From: a gamma proteobacterium SCGC AAA076-P13
GTDB taxonomy: Bacteria; Pseudomonadota; Gammaproteobacteria; Magnimaribacterales; D2472
NCBI GenBank assembly: GCA_000384935.1
Contig: ARRA01000001.1
Coordinates: forward strand, 1 to 64,000
Reading direction: 5' to 3'
Length of the DNA stretch: 64,000 nucleotides
In this document: positions 53,019 to 62,357 of the stretch, piece by piece
Position numbering within the stretch: the stretch's first letter is position 1
How the letters are laid out: every line of letters begins with the position of its first letter
Program-made: the position numbers and the translations under genes
Notes under the pieces: generated by a model
What the model was told of the DNA's origin: nothing
Seen by the model: only the letters and a program-made list of their open reading frames with translations
Database searches by the model: none

Positions 53019-54452
53019 TTATTTTAAGAGACTTTTAAGTAGGCCCTCAATTTTCTTTGAACTATATGGAGGCCTAATGCCGTCAAAAAACTTATCTAAT
53101 TTAAAACCAACGTCTTTATAGACAGCTCTATGATTTGAGAAGTTTTTAAAACCATCGAATGATTGGTATCTACCCATTCCAGATGGCCCCACACCCCCAA
53201 AAGGTAAATCCTTTTGTTGAATGTGACCAATTACGTTGTTAACAGTAACACCGCCTGAAGTGGTTTTATTAATAACTTTTGACTCTTCGTCTTTGTTTGT
53301 TCCAAAATAATATAAACCTAGAGGTCGGTCTTTAGCATTTATTTTTGCAATTGCCTCGTCTACGTTATCGTAATCAACAACTGGCAATACGGGTCCAAAA
53401 ATTTCTTCATTCATAACTCTCATATCATCGGTTGTATTAGTAATGATTGTTGGCGGAATTTTATAAAATTCTTGTTGAGAAAAATCTTCATTTGCAGGAT
53501 TTATTTGATGAACATGAGCACCCTTTTCTTTTGCGTCATCAATCAACGAATTGATTCTATCGTAATGTCTTTGGTTAATAATTGATGTGTAATCATCGTT
53601 ATTTTTAATATCTGGGTAAAATTCATTAATTGCATTCTCAGTTTCTGCAATAAACTCGTCCCTTTTGTCTTTTTTAATAATCACATAATCAGGAGCCAAA
53701 CAAATTTGTCCTGCATTCATTGTCTTACCAAACATAATTCTTTTTGCAGTAGTTTTTAAATCGGCACTTTCACCAATCACAACTGGTGATTTACCACCCA
53801 ACTCAAGAGTAACAGGAACTAAGTTTTCCGCTGCTGAAGCCATTACATGTTTACCAATATTGCCACTTCCAGTGTATAAAAGATGGTCAAAATGTAGTTT
53901 TGTGAATGCCTCGCCAACCTCAGGTCCACCCAAAAAGGTTGCAAACTCATGTTGATCAAAAGCCTTATCACATAAGTCTTTAATTAATGTTGCTGTCAAA
54001 GGTGTGAGCTCACTAGGTTTATGCATCACCTGATTACCAGCTGCAAATATTGCCGCTAAAGGACCAAAAGATAAATTGACTGGAAAATTCCATGGAGAAA
54101 TCATGCCAACTGTTCCTAGTGGTTCATATTTTACGTAAGATTTTGCACCAAGATAACCGAAAGGAAAATTTGCTGATCTTTTGTCTTCTTTAGTCCACTT
54201 TTTAATATTTTTTATTGCGTTATTAATATCAGGGACTATTGAGTATGCATCGGTCATTAATGAGGCATCTTTTGACCTATTCCCATAGTCAGAATTGAGT
54301 GCATCAACAAAATCATACCTGTTGTCCATAATCATTGTTTTTAAACGATTTAAACGATCTACTCTTAATTCAATGGATGGTGATCCATGTTTTATAAAAT
54401 AGTTCTTTTGTAACGTTAGAACTTCATTCATCGATTGTTTAGTATTTTCCAT
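53019..54452 (-). CDS. Aldehyde dehydrogenase, coniferyl-aldehyde-dehydrogenase-like
   Basis: This 477-residue NAD(P)-dependent ALDH oxidises aldehydes to acids. The catalytic cysteine is Cys251 in MNAGQICLAPDY and the general base Glu217 in VTLELGGKSPVV. Sequence such as SPWNFPVNLSFGPLAAIFAAGN and a C-terminal PYSSK fit the CalB/ALDH3-like group that includes coniferyl and medium-chain fatty aldehydes. It is followed by lolC after four bases and preceded by the dienoyl-CoA-reductase-like gene; a fatty-aldehyde role is an inference from that neighbour. Confidence 0.9.
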   Translation of the reverse strand: MENTKQSMNEVLTLQKNYFIKHGSPSIELRVDRLNRLKTMIMDNRYDFVDALNSDYGNRSKDASLMTDAYSIVPDINNAIKNIKKWTKEDKRSANFPFGYLGAKSYVKYEPLGTVGMISPWNFPVNLSFGPLAAIFAAGNQVMHKPSELTPLTATLIKDLCDKAFDQHEFATFLGGPEVGEAFTKLHFDHLLYTGSGNIGKHVMASAAENLVPVTLELGGKSPVVIGESADLKTTAKRIMFGKTMNAGQICLAPDYVIIKKDKRDEFIAETENAINEFYPDIKNNDDYTSIINQRHYDRINSLIDDAKEKGAHVHQINPANEDFSQQEFYKIPPTIITNTTDDMRVMNEEIFGPVLPVVDYDNVDEAIAKINAKDRPLGLYYFGTNKDEESKVINKTTSGGVTVNNVIGHIQQKDLPFGGVGPSGMGRYQSFDGFKNFSNHRAVYKDVGFKLDKFFDGIRPPYSSKKIEGLLKSLLK

Positions 54453-54463
54453 AATAATTACCC

Positions 54464-55333
54464 TTAACCTCTGTTAGCTTTATCTTTATCGTTAGATGAC
54501 CTTATCATAGCTCTCATCTGTTCCCAATCTTCTTCACTTAATTTATCTAAGCCTGAAAAAGTTCCTCCACCTGTTAGATATTGCGCACCATCTATTGCAA
54601 TAGTCTGACCCGTTAAATAATCACAGCCATCGGCCATCAAGAAAGTAGCTAAATTTTGCAACTCATTCATTTCGCCAACTCTTCCTAGTGGAATACTGCC
54701 CATTGAACTTTCATCATCACCCTTTGGGTTAAGTCTTTCCCATGCTCCTTTTGTTGGGAATGGGCCTGGAGCAATTGCATTGACTTTAATATTATATTTA
54801 CCCCATTCAGCTGCAAGTGACTGAGTCATTGCATTAATTCCAGACTTAGACATGGCTGATGGGACCACATATGGAGAACCAGTCCACACCCAAGTTGTTA
54901 ATATCGATATGATAGATCCTTTATGTTTAGATTCTATCCATCTTTTTCCGACAGAATGTGTCATGTAAAAAGTACCGTGGAAGACAATATTAGCAATTGC
55001 ATCAAAACCTTTATGTGATAAATCCTTTGTTGGTGAAATGAAATTACCTGCTGCATTATTTACTAACCCATCAAGAGGGCCATCATCAAAGATTCTTTGT
55101 ATAAAACCATCAACATCTTCCGATGCTCGAATATCAAGAGATTCATAGTGAACATCAACACCATATTCAGACTTGAGCTGATCAGACGTTTCTTTTAAAA
55201 CGTTTTCTCTTCGGCCACATATATATAATTCAGCACCATGCTGAGCATAATGTGAAGCCATTTCCTTTCCTAATCCTGTTCCGCCACCTGTAACTAATAT
55301 TCGCTTGCCTTTTAACAAATCATCTTTAAACAT
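54464..55333 (-). CDS. SDR oxidoreductase of the 2,4-dienoyl-CoA reductase type
   Basis: This short-chain dehydrogenase of about 289 residues has the NADP motif TGGGTGLGKEMA and the NNAAGNF motif. Instead of the usual YxxxK, the protein has PSAMSKSGINAMTQSLAAEWG with Lys, and later APGPFPTKGAWERLNP. This combination matches mitochondrial-type 2,4-dienoyl-CoA reductase (DECR1), which lacks Tyr at that place. It would help beta-oxidise polyunsaturated acyl chains. The ATG at 55333 (MFKDDL) fits the family start; an in-frame GTG at 55342 sits only three bases from AAGGAG. Overlaps hemH. Confidence 0.85.
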   Translation of the reverse strand: MFKDDLLKGKRILVTGGGTGLGKEMASHYAQHGAELYICGRRENVLKETSDQLKSEYGVDVHYESLDIRASEDVDGFIQRIFDDGPLDGLVNNAAGNFISPTKDLSHKGFDAIANIVFHGTFYMTHSVGKRWIESKHKGSIISILTTWVWTGSPYVVPSAMSKSGINAMTQSLAAEWGKYNIKVNAIAPGPFPTKGAWERLNPKGDDESSMGSIPLGRVGEMNELQNLATFLMADGCDYLTGQTIAIDGAQYLTGGGTFSGLDKLSEEDWEQMRAMIRSSNDKDKANRG

Positions 55334-56354
55334 TCTTGTCACTATCTCCTTGCTTCATATTTGTTATATCAACAATAGCATCAACCCATTTATCTGAAAA
55401 GTTCAATGACGGGACATAATCAAGATTCGTACCACCAGATTCATAAAAAAGTTCTTTGTATTCGTCACCTATTTCTATGATTGTTTCTAAGCAATCTGCT
55501 GTAAAGGCTGGTGAAAAAACAAGAACATTTTTTTTGTTACCCTGAGGTAATGCTTTCAACACATCGTCAGTAAATGGAGAAAGCCATTTATTGGTAAGTC
55601 TTGATTGAAATGTAACGATATATTGATCTGCATTAAGATTCAGTTTTGTTGCTAAGATTTTTGTAGTTTCATAAACAGTAGCTTTGTAGCAAAATTTATT
55701 TTCATCTGTTATTTTTTCTTCACAATCATTGTCTTCACACAGGCTATCAGGATAAACATTGTCTACATGGCTGTTAGGAACGCCATGATAACTAAATATA
55801 ATTTTGTCATAACTGTTCATATCAAATTGACTGGCTTTTTCTAACCATGCATCAATGAACTTATCATTATCATAAAATTGATTAATAAATGTGATTTTAG
55901 GTACTACCCATTTGTTTGATAAACATGATGTTACTTCTTTAAATACTGAACCCGTTGTTGCTGCTGCATAATGTGGAAATAGAGGAAGGATAACTACCTC
56001 ATCAGGATTTCTTGATAAGATATCATTTAAAGTGTCCTTTATAGATGGTGACTGGTACCTCATAGCATACTGCACATCTACATTGGCTAACTTATGATCC
56101 AATTTATCAGCTAATAGTTTTGTATTGTGTAAAAGCGGTGATCCGTAATCTTTATCCCAAACTTTCTTATATATTTTTGATGAGGAAAATGATCTTAACG
56201 GGCAAATGATAAAATTAACAAGAATAAACCTTAAGACCGGATTGATATTCAAGACCTTTTCATCAGACAAAAACTCTCTTAAGTATTTAAATACGCCAAA
56301 GTAGCTTGGGTTATCTGGGGTTCCGAGATTAACTATAAGTAATGCTTTTTTCAT
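55326..56354 (-). CDS. hemH: Ferrochelatase HemH
   Basis: Ferrochelatase inserts iron into protoporphyrin IX at the end of haem synthesis. The 342-residue protein has VNLGTPDNPSYFGVFKYLREFLSD at the start, HYAAATTGSVFKEV, the metal-ligand motif FSYHGVPNSH near residue 185, a short cysteine-containing region and VFSPAFTADCLETIIEIGDEY with the second catalytic acid. Full length. It precedes the dienoyl-CoA reductase-like gene with an overlap and follows the MFS gene by two bases. Confidence 0.95.
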   Translation of the reverse strand: MKKALLIVNLGTPDNPSYFGVFKYLREFLSDEKVLNINPVLRFILVNFIICPLRSFSSSKIYKKVWDKDYGSPLLHNTKLLADKLDHKLANVDVQYAMRYQSPSIKDTLNDILSRNPDEVVILPLFPHYAAATTGSVFKEVTSCLSNKWVVPKITFINQFYDNDKFIDAWLEKASQFDMNSYDKIIFSYHGVPNSHVDNVYPDSLCEDNDCEEKITDENKFCYKATVYETTKILATKLNLNADQYIVTFQSRLTNKWLSPFTDDVLKALPQGNKKNVLVFSPAFTADCLETIIEIGDEYKELFYESGGTNLDYVPSLNFSDKWVDAIVDITNMKQGDSDKNV

Positions 56355-56356
56355 TA

Positions 56357-57541
56357 TTAGCTTTTATTTTTAAAAATTGGATGAATTATTATAAATATAA
56401 TTATAAATATAGATAATAACGAATTAAAGAGATATAGATAGGCTGGGTTTGTTGCATATATTGGCATAGCGACAAACGGAGTCAATATATGCCCAATGGG
56501 ATATACAGAACCAAGATAACCTGCAGCAGAACCTTGATTTTCTGGAGACTGTGAAAGAGACAATGATGATGAAATGGCAGGTCTAATCATTCCGCCGCCC
56601 AATCCATTTATAAGCAATGATAGGTAATAAATAGATATTTTTTGAAAATAAGCCATCGTAAAGAATGAAAAAATAATTAAAATTGTGCCGTATATCAACA
56701 ATTTAAAGTTGTTTAAAGGAAATGCGTCTGTAAATAAGTATTGACTCACAATTGTTGAGATTGATAAAACAGCAAAACTCATACTAACCACGATTGGAAG
56801 ATCATCTAATGTTGGAAATATATCATAGACATAGAACCCTATAGATTGAAGCAAGGAAGCCTGAGAAAGACTTGCTATAGAAGCTATTAATAAAAATGGC
56901 CATATAGTGCTAGATTTCCATGAGGCCTTAATAGGTGGTTTTTCAGATTTTTTATGAATGCTTGTATTTTTAAGATTTAAAAATATGCCAGCAGAAGCTA
57001 TAAGTGACATTAAACTAAATACATAAAAAGGTGTTTCTTTTGTTATTAGAATTAAGAAGCCGCCAAACAAGGGACCCGCTACTGTCCCCAAGAGAAAACT
57101 GGATTCCAGCCTAGCAAACTTTAAAGTCCTTTTATCCGCAGAGCTGTTATCTGCAATATAGGCAAATGATGCTGGTCTTGAGGCTGATCCAATCAAACCA
57201 TTTAAAAGTCTACCTAAAACTAACAGTGGAAATAAAAAGGCAACATCTAACAAGTTACGTTCAACCAAAAACAAAGGAGTGATCATTGCAATTAAGGACA
57301 ATGCATAGCCAACCAGCCCAAGAACTGCAATATTTCTTCGGCCATACTTGTCACTAGCCCTTCCCCATGAAGCACTAGTTAAAGCCCATGCAACAGCAGA
57401 AAAGGCAAATACAAGTGATACTTGAACCTCGGTTAAACCAAGCTCCCTAGCAAGGGGAGGAACAATTACAAAGACAAACGATTGACCCAACCCAACAGTA
57501 AATAAGCCAAACTTTAGCCATGATGATCCTGATGATTTCAT
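56357..57541 (-). CDS. Major facilitator superfamily transporter
   Basis: This 394-residue 12-helix MFS protein has the loop 2-3 motif GRASDKYGRRNIAVLGLV and the related GLIGSASRPASFAYIADNS. It looks like a drug:H+ antiporter-1 or TetA-like efflux protein; substrate unknown. It overlaps the trpS stop by one base and precedes hemH by two bases, part of the same minus-strand unit. Confidence 0.88.
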   Translation of the reverse strand: MKSSGSSWLKFGLFTVGLGQSFVFVIVPPLARELGLTEVQVSLVFAFSAVAWALTSASWGRASDKYGRRNIAVLGLVGYALSLIAMITPLFLVERNLLDVAFLFPLLVLGRLLNGLIGSASRPASFAYIADNSSADKRTLKFARLESSFLLGTVAGPLFGGFLILITKETPFYVFSLMSLIASAGIFLNLKNTSIHKKSEKPPIKASWKSSTIWPFLLIASIASLSQASLLQSIGFYVYDIFPTLDDLPIVVSMSFAVLSISTIVSQYLFTDAFPLNNFKLLIYGTILIIFSFFTMAYFQKISIYYLSLLINGLGGGMIRPAISSSLSLSQSPENQGSAAGYLGSVYPIGHILTPFVAMPIYATNPAYLYLFNSLLSIFIIIFIIIHPIFKNKS

Positions 57542-58533
57542 TAAGAAATGGTTTTAATGCCGATTAATTCTCTGATTGAATTTATCTTTTCTCTGGCAAG
57601 TACCCTTGTTTTAGTAGCGCCTTCATGCAAAAGATCATTAATATACTTACTGTCGCTAGAAAACTCCTCATACCTATTTCTGATAGGCGTTAATTCATTA
57701 TTTACTAATTTAAATAGTTTGTTTTTAGCATCTCCCCAAGAAATACCATTTTTATAATCATCTGCAAGCTCAGATAATTCGTCTTTAGAGGCAAAATGAG
57801 AGTAAAGAGAATACACAGAGCAGCCTTCTATATCCTTGGGCTCTCCAGGCTCTAGTGAATTAGTAACAATCTTAGCTATAGATTTTTTTAGAACTTTTTC
57901 TGTAGAAAGAAGTGGGATGATATTTCCATATGACTTACTCATTTTTCTGCCATCAATACCCAAGACAACATCTTTCTCTGACTCGATAATTGCTTCAGGT
58001 AATTCAAATGATTTTTTGTAAGTATGATTAAAACGAGCTGCTATATCTCTTGTCATCTCTATATGTTGATTCTGATCAGCACCAACTGGAACGTGTGTAG
58101 CGTCAAACATTAAAATATCAGCTGCCATTAATACTGGATAGGAGAACAGACCCATGCTGATACCCTTATCTTCATCCTTACTATTTAATGCTGTTGCAGC
58201 TTTGTAAGCGTGAGACCTGTTCATGAGACCTTTTGCTGTAACGCAATTTAAAACCCAGCTGAGCTCTAAAATTTCAGGAACATCTGATTGTCTATAAAAA
58301 TATGATTTCTCTGTATCAAGGCCAGATGCTATCCAAGCAAGGGCGACATTTTTAACTGAATCCCCTATTTCATTACTATTAGAATTTTTTATGATTGCAT
58401 GATAATCTGCTAAAAAATAAAATGACTCATCGAATTCGCTGGCCATTTTAATGGCTGGTTTAATTGCTCCTAAATAATTTCCAATATGAGGAGTACCAGT
58501 TGTTGTAATACCTGTTAGAATTCGCTTTTTCAT
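57541..58533 (-). CDS. trpS: Tryptophan--tRNA ligase
   Basis: TrpRS charges tRNA-Trp. The 330-residue class I synthetase has the HIGH-type motif GTPHIGNYLGAI near residue 13 and KMSKS in DGRKMSKSYGN near residue 197, plus VGADQNQHIEMTRDIAARF. Full length for bacterial TrpS. It is the first gene of the minus-strand unit, divergent from the DUF349 gene over only 33 bases. Confidence 0.96.
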   Translation of the reverse strand: MKKRILTGITTTGTPHIGNYLGAIKPAIKMASEFDESFYFLADYHAIIKNSNSNEIGDSVKNVALAWIASGLDTEKSYFYRQSDVPEILELSWVLNCVTAKGLMNRSHAYKAATALNSKDEDKGISMGLFSYPVLMAADILMFDATHVPVGADQNQHIEMTRDIAARFNHTYKKSFELPEAIIESEKDVVLGIDGRKMSKSYGNIIPLLSTEKVLKKSIAKIVTNSLEPGEPKDIEGCSVYSLYSHFASKDELSELADDYKNGISWGDAKNKLFKLVNNELTPIRNRYEEFSSDSKYINDLLHEGATKTRVLAREKINSIRELIGIKTIS

Positions 58534-58566
58534 TTAGTATAATTATAAACATCAAAAGAGATTAAT

Positions 58567-59997
58567 GTGGAAAGTAGTCAAGATTTATTTAAACAGTTAG
58601 AAGAAGCTGAAAAACTTTTTTCTAATGGATCAATTAAAAGTGCTCAGAAGTTAGTAAGGGATGTCATGTCCAAGACTAAAAGTTTTAAAAAAGTACCTAA
58701 TGCTCTAAAGCATAAACTTAATTTTGCTATAGGTCAGTCTAGATATTTTGATGAAATGTCATCATTTGCCACTAATCCAAAAAGAGAAGAACTAATATCG
58801 GAAATTACTTCTATTATTAGCAACCCTATTGACGACCCTAAAAAACAAGCCCATAGGATTCATGATTTACAAACTAAATGGCAACTGCTTGATCTTTCAA
58901 GTAGGCCTGCTTCTAGGGAGCAATGGTCTAAGTTTAATGAGTTATGCAATAAAGGCTGGGAGCCATGTAGTGAGTACTTCGATGAGCTTAAGGCAATCAA
59001 AATAAATAACGCTAATCAGAGATTAAAAATAATTGATGAAATAAATGTTTACGTTCAGGAAAATTCATCAAAGTGGCCTGATGTAAGAACATTAATACAA
59101 TATATGCGTGGTACTTTCGATCAGTGGCAAAAATTTGCACCTGTTTTAGACAAAGATCTTAACAAGCTTAAGTCGGCATATTTTGAAGCAAAAAAACCTA
59201 TAAATGATTTCATAAAAAAACAAGAATCTAATGTTATTGCTATTAAGGAAGGTCTTATAGCTAAAGTTGAAGCTATTGATGGTGAAGATGGGGATTTAAA
59301 TATTAAGAAATTTAATGATCTAAAAAATGATTGGAAAAAAGCAGGCTCAGCAGGACGAAAACATGATAATAAGTTATGGGATAAATTTAATAAGTCTGCC
59401 GACAGATTGTTTAATGCAAAGAAGGAAGTGCTTGATGCAGAAATATCTACTGCCAAAGAGTTGCTAAAGAATCTTAAAGACCAATCAGTTACTGTACAAG
59501 ATTGCGAAATCCAATTAAGTGAACTTAAGAACATTCAAAAATCTAAAGAGTTTAATGAAGTCTTATCTGCAATTCGAAATATTAAGAACGAAAAAATTCA
59601 AGAGGCAAAAATTTCACGTCTTGGAGAATACAATAAGATATTTGAATCGCTAAATGATGATAAAGATCAATCTATATCTCTTTCTAAAAATATTGTTACG
59701 GCAATAGTAAAATCAAAGACTAATAAAAAGACAGATAAAAAAGCCCTTTTATATAGTTGTGTAAAATTAGAGATTCTTTCAAATATAGAATCACTTAAAA
59801 AGGATAATGGGCTTAGACAAGAAATTCAGTTAGAAATGCTTACCAGTAAATTTAACAAAAGCAAGAATAATGAGCTTGATAATCTGGATGGTTTGATAAT
59901 TCACTTTATTGAAAATTTCTCGAAGTCAGAATCTGGTGCTCCAGAAAAAACTCTTTGGAACAGAATTAAAAAGACCTTAGAGATATTAGTTAAGTAG
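58567..59997 (+). CDS. DUF349-repeat coiled-coil protein
   Basis: The 476-residue protein is highly helical and charged, with several DUF349-like repeats, each with a Trp near the middle (for example THDLQTKWQLLDLSSR-like spacing near residues 100, 190 and 260). DUF349 proteins are large in SAR86-like and other proteobacteria and their role is unknown. The start is a GTG at 58567; an overlapping out-of-frame ATG at 58565 is not used. No signal peptide. Its end overlaps the convergent transporter gene by eight bases. Confidence 0.8.
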   Translation: MESSQDLFKQLEEAEKLFSNGSIKSAQKLVRDVMSKTKSFKKVPNALKHKLNFAIGQSRYFDEMSSFATNPKREELISEITSIISNPIDDPKKQAHRIHDLQTKWQLLDLSSRPASREQWSKFNELCNKGWEPCSEYFDELKAIKINNANQRLKIIDEINVYVQENSSKWPDVRTLIQYMRGTFDQWQKFAPVLDKDLNKLKSAYFEAKKPINDFIKKQESNVIAIKEGLIAKVEAIDGEDGDLNIKKFNDLKNDWKKAGSAGRKHDNKLWDKFNKSADRLFNAKKEVLDAEISTAKELLKNLKDQSVTVQDCEIQLSELKNIQKSKEFNEVLSAIRNIKNEKIQEAKISRLGEYNKIFESLNDDKDQSISLSKNIVTAIVKSKTNKKTDKKALLYSCVKLEILSNIESLKKDNGLRQEIQLEMLTSKFNKSKNNELDNLDGLIIHFIENFSKSESGAPEKTLWNRIKKTLEILVK

Positions 59998-61384
59998 TTT
60001 TTTTGAGGGCTTCTAAAATTTTCTTGTGTTTATTTTTTGATAGCCCATAAAAATAAAATATAAATAAAGGAATAATTAGAAGTATTGGTCCTACAACCCC
60101 TTGAACAAAAAATAATGAATATGTCTGTTCATAAGATGGGCTATCTTTGGGGTAACTTAAGTAAGATAAAACTAGGCCTCCGGTAATGCTCCCAAGAGCT
60201 GTATTAACTTTCTGAACAAATGAGACTGATGAGTACAATACACCCTCTTGCCTTTTTCCACTATGTAACTCAACCTCATCTGCAATATCACCTATCATAG
60301 AATCTCTTGTCATATTTCCCATAATTGATAGCGAAGATATAAAAATTAAAGGCAAACATAAAAAAAATACCAATGCATTAGTACCCTTCTCTGGTGTTAA
60401 GCCGAGATTATATAAAATAAATGCAAAAGGACTTGATATGGCTACTCCTAAAATACAAATTAAAACCAAATTTCTTTTATCCATATACTTCACTAGCATA
60501 GGCGTTAGCTTAAATGCTACAAATGGAGCAAAAATATATACAAATAAAAATATAGTTAATTGTGGTCCATTAAGCTGCCAGAAATCTGTATTTATAAACA
60601 AAGTTAGATTATTAAGTAAGCCCCAGGCTATTGAAAGTGTGAGGTTGCCTAAGAAAAAAATAATAAAAGATTTATTTGATAAAGCTATATAGATCTCTTT
60701 AGCCATGATCTTAAAAGTGCTTCTTCCTTTCCATTCAGATAGTTCTGAGATATATGATCGTGTAGTCCATGATGAATAAAAAATAGATAAGGCCATAAAT
60801 ATCCCACCTGTAAGTGCAAGCGGAAACCATGCTTCTGGATTTAATTGGCCAAATGGGTAATCAGGAGTTGATTTAAAAAAAATAAAATATGCTAAAAATG
60901 CATTTGATATACCGGCAATCCATTGGAACATTTCACGACGAGAAAAAAGCTCAGTTCTCTCATAATAATCTTTAGATATTTCTGCTCCAAATGACCGATG
61001 AGGTACATCAAATAAAGTCATTCCAATTCTTGTCATTGATGCACATACAAACATCCACCAAAATAATTGTGACTGGGAAAGCTCCCAGTCTTGTGAGGGT
61101 GAAAAGAGTAAAACATAGAATATAGAAACCGGTACAAATGAAATAAACATATAAGGATGTCGCCTTCCATACTTAGAATTTGTTCTATCAGACAGAGCCC
61201 CCATTATTGGATCGGTGAATGAGTCAATAATTAAAGCTAGAGCTATAGCTGAGGAAGCTAACAATGGGTCTAACCCAATAACTCTTGAATAATAAAAAAG
61301 AAGAAAAAAAGTAAATGCATCTGTTTTGATTCCGTTTGCCACAGCACCAACGGCATAATTGTTTTTAAATTGAGTAGATAGCAC
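59990..61384 (-). CDS. GPH-family (MFS_2) sodium/proton symporter
   Basis: This 464-residue, 12-helix transporter is of the glycoside-pentoside-hexuronide cation symporter family. Motifs include DSFTDPIMGALSDRTNSKYGRRHPYMF near residue 50 and GDIADEVELHSGKRQEGVLYS near residue 365, both typical of MFS_2. Substrate unknown; in marine bacteria many members serve in sugar or amphiphile uptake. It is the last gene of a unit with two hydrolases. Confidence 0.9.
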   Translation of the reverse strand: MLSTQFKNNYAVGAVANGIKTDAFTFFLLFYYSRVIGLDPLLASSAIALALIIDSFTDPIMGALSDRTNSKYGRRHPYMFISFVPVSIFYVLLFSPSQDWELSQSQLFWWMFVCASMTRIGMTLFDVPHRSFGAEISKDYYERTELFSRREMFQWIAGISNAFLAYFIFFKSTPDYPFGQLNPEAWFPLALTGGIFMALSIFYSSWTTRSYISELSEWKGRSTFKIMAKEIYIALSNKSFIIFFLGNLTLSIAWGLLNNLTLFINTDFWQLNGPQLTIFLFVYIFAPFVAFKLTPMLVKYMDKRNLVLICILGVAISSPFAFILYNLGLTPEKGTNALVFFLCLPLIFISSLSIMGNMTRDSMIGDIADEVELHSGKRQEGVLYSSVSFVQKVNTALGSITGGLVLSYLSYPKDSPSYEQTYSLFFVQGVVGPILLIIPLFIFYFYGLSKNKHKKILEALKKTT

Positions 61385-61385
61385 G

Positions 61386-62357
61386 TTAGTAATTTAAATG
61401 GGTAAGCAATTCATTCTTAAATAAATCAAAAACTGGTGGCTCAATAAGGTGCCGCATTTCATCAATAATAATTAGGTCACTATTATTTATTAGCTTATTT
61501 GCTTTATAGGCATTCTTAACCTTAATTAAAGGATCTTGTTTTCCATGGATAATTAAAGTTTTAGCAGAAATACTTTTTACTTTTTTGATTCTATTTTTTG
61601 AACCTAGAATAGCCATAATCTGTCTACTAAAACCAGTATCATCTGGTCCAGCTCTTTTAATTGATTCTACTGACTTATCATAAAATTCTTGAGTATTTAA
61701 ATCGTAGCCTTCAAGACCTATTAGAGAGAATATTTTTTTACTCCTATCGATACGTTCATCAACTGTAGAATTGGGATTATTAGACCTTTTCATCAAAAGC
61801 TTTCTAACATCCCTTGTAGGGCCATTAAATGGGCTAGGAGCAGAAGTTGATGAGGCTATAAGAGTAAACGTTTTAATTCGATCTGGATGATTAGAAGCTA
61901 TAATTTGAGCTATCATTCCGCCCATGGACATCCCAAGTAGATGAGCTTTGGTGATGTTTAATTCATCTAAAATAAGAATCGAATCATTAGCCATATCATC
62001 AAGATTATATGGAGGGTTTATTGGCAATCTTAAAAAGTACTTTATATAAGTGGAGTTAATTGTTTTTGATCTATTTTTTTCTTCAAAGAGCTCAGTATCA
62101 AAGCGAGAAGATAAACCGGAATCACGATTATCAAAAACTATCGGCCTAAAGTTATTTTCAATTAAAAATTCCAGCAAATGATCAGGCCAATTAATTAACT
62201 GGCCACCTAAGCCTTGAACAAGAAGAATGGGATCACCGTCTTTTGGTCCATAGTCTCTATAGATAATTTCAATATCATTGTTATAAACGGAACCCTCTTC
62301 AAAGGATTGAGTATTTATAGATACGGTCATTAAAAATAAAATGCTAAAGAAACGCAT
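61386..62357 (-). CDS. Exported alpha/beta hydrolase
   Basis: The 323-residue protein has a signal peptide (about 1-18, SINTQS) and an alpha/beta-hydrolase domain. It has LLVQGLGGQLINWPDHL for the oxyanion side, the nucleophile elbow LLGMSMGGMIAQI with its Ser near residue 145, an acid in IIHGKQDPLIKVKNA, and a C-terminal His in DEMRHLIEPP. It resembles periplasmic esterases or lactonases. It overlaps the upstream DUF3089 gene by 14 bases. Confidence 0.88.
   Translation of the reverse strand: MRFFSILFLMTVSINTQSFEEGSVYNNDIEIIYRDYGPKDGDPILLVQGLGGQLINWPDHLLEFLIENNFRPIVFDNRDSGLSSRFDTELFEEKNRSKTINSTYIKYFLRLPINPPYNLDDMANDSILILDELNITKAHLLGMSMGGMIAQIIASNHPDRIKTFTLIASSTSAPSPFNGPTRDVRKLLMKRSNNPNSTVDERIDRSKKIFSLIGLEGYDLNTQEFYDKSVESIKRAGPDDTGFSRQIMAILGSKNRIKKVKSISAKTLIIHGKQDPLIKVKNAYKANKLINNSDLIIIDEMRHLIEPPVFDLFKNELLTHLNY

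Noticed and set aside
54464-55333. SDR without the catalytic Tyr of the YxxxK motif
   Set aside because: The same change, SAxxK and the GPxPTKGA segment, is found in 2,4-dienoyl-CoA reductases of the DECR1 type as I recall them, so it is a family trait, not a defect.
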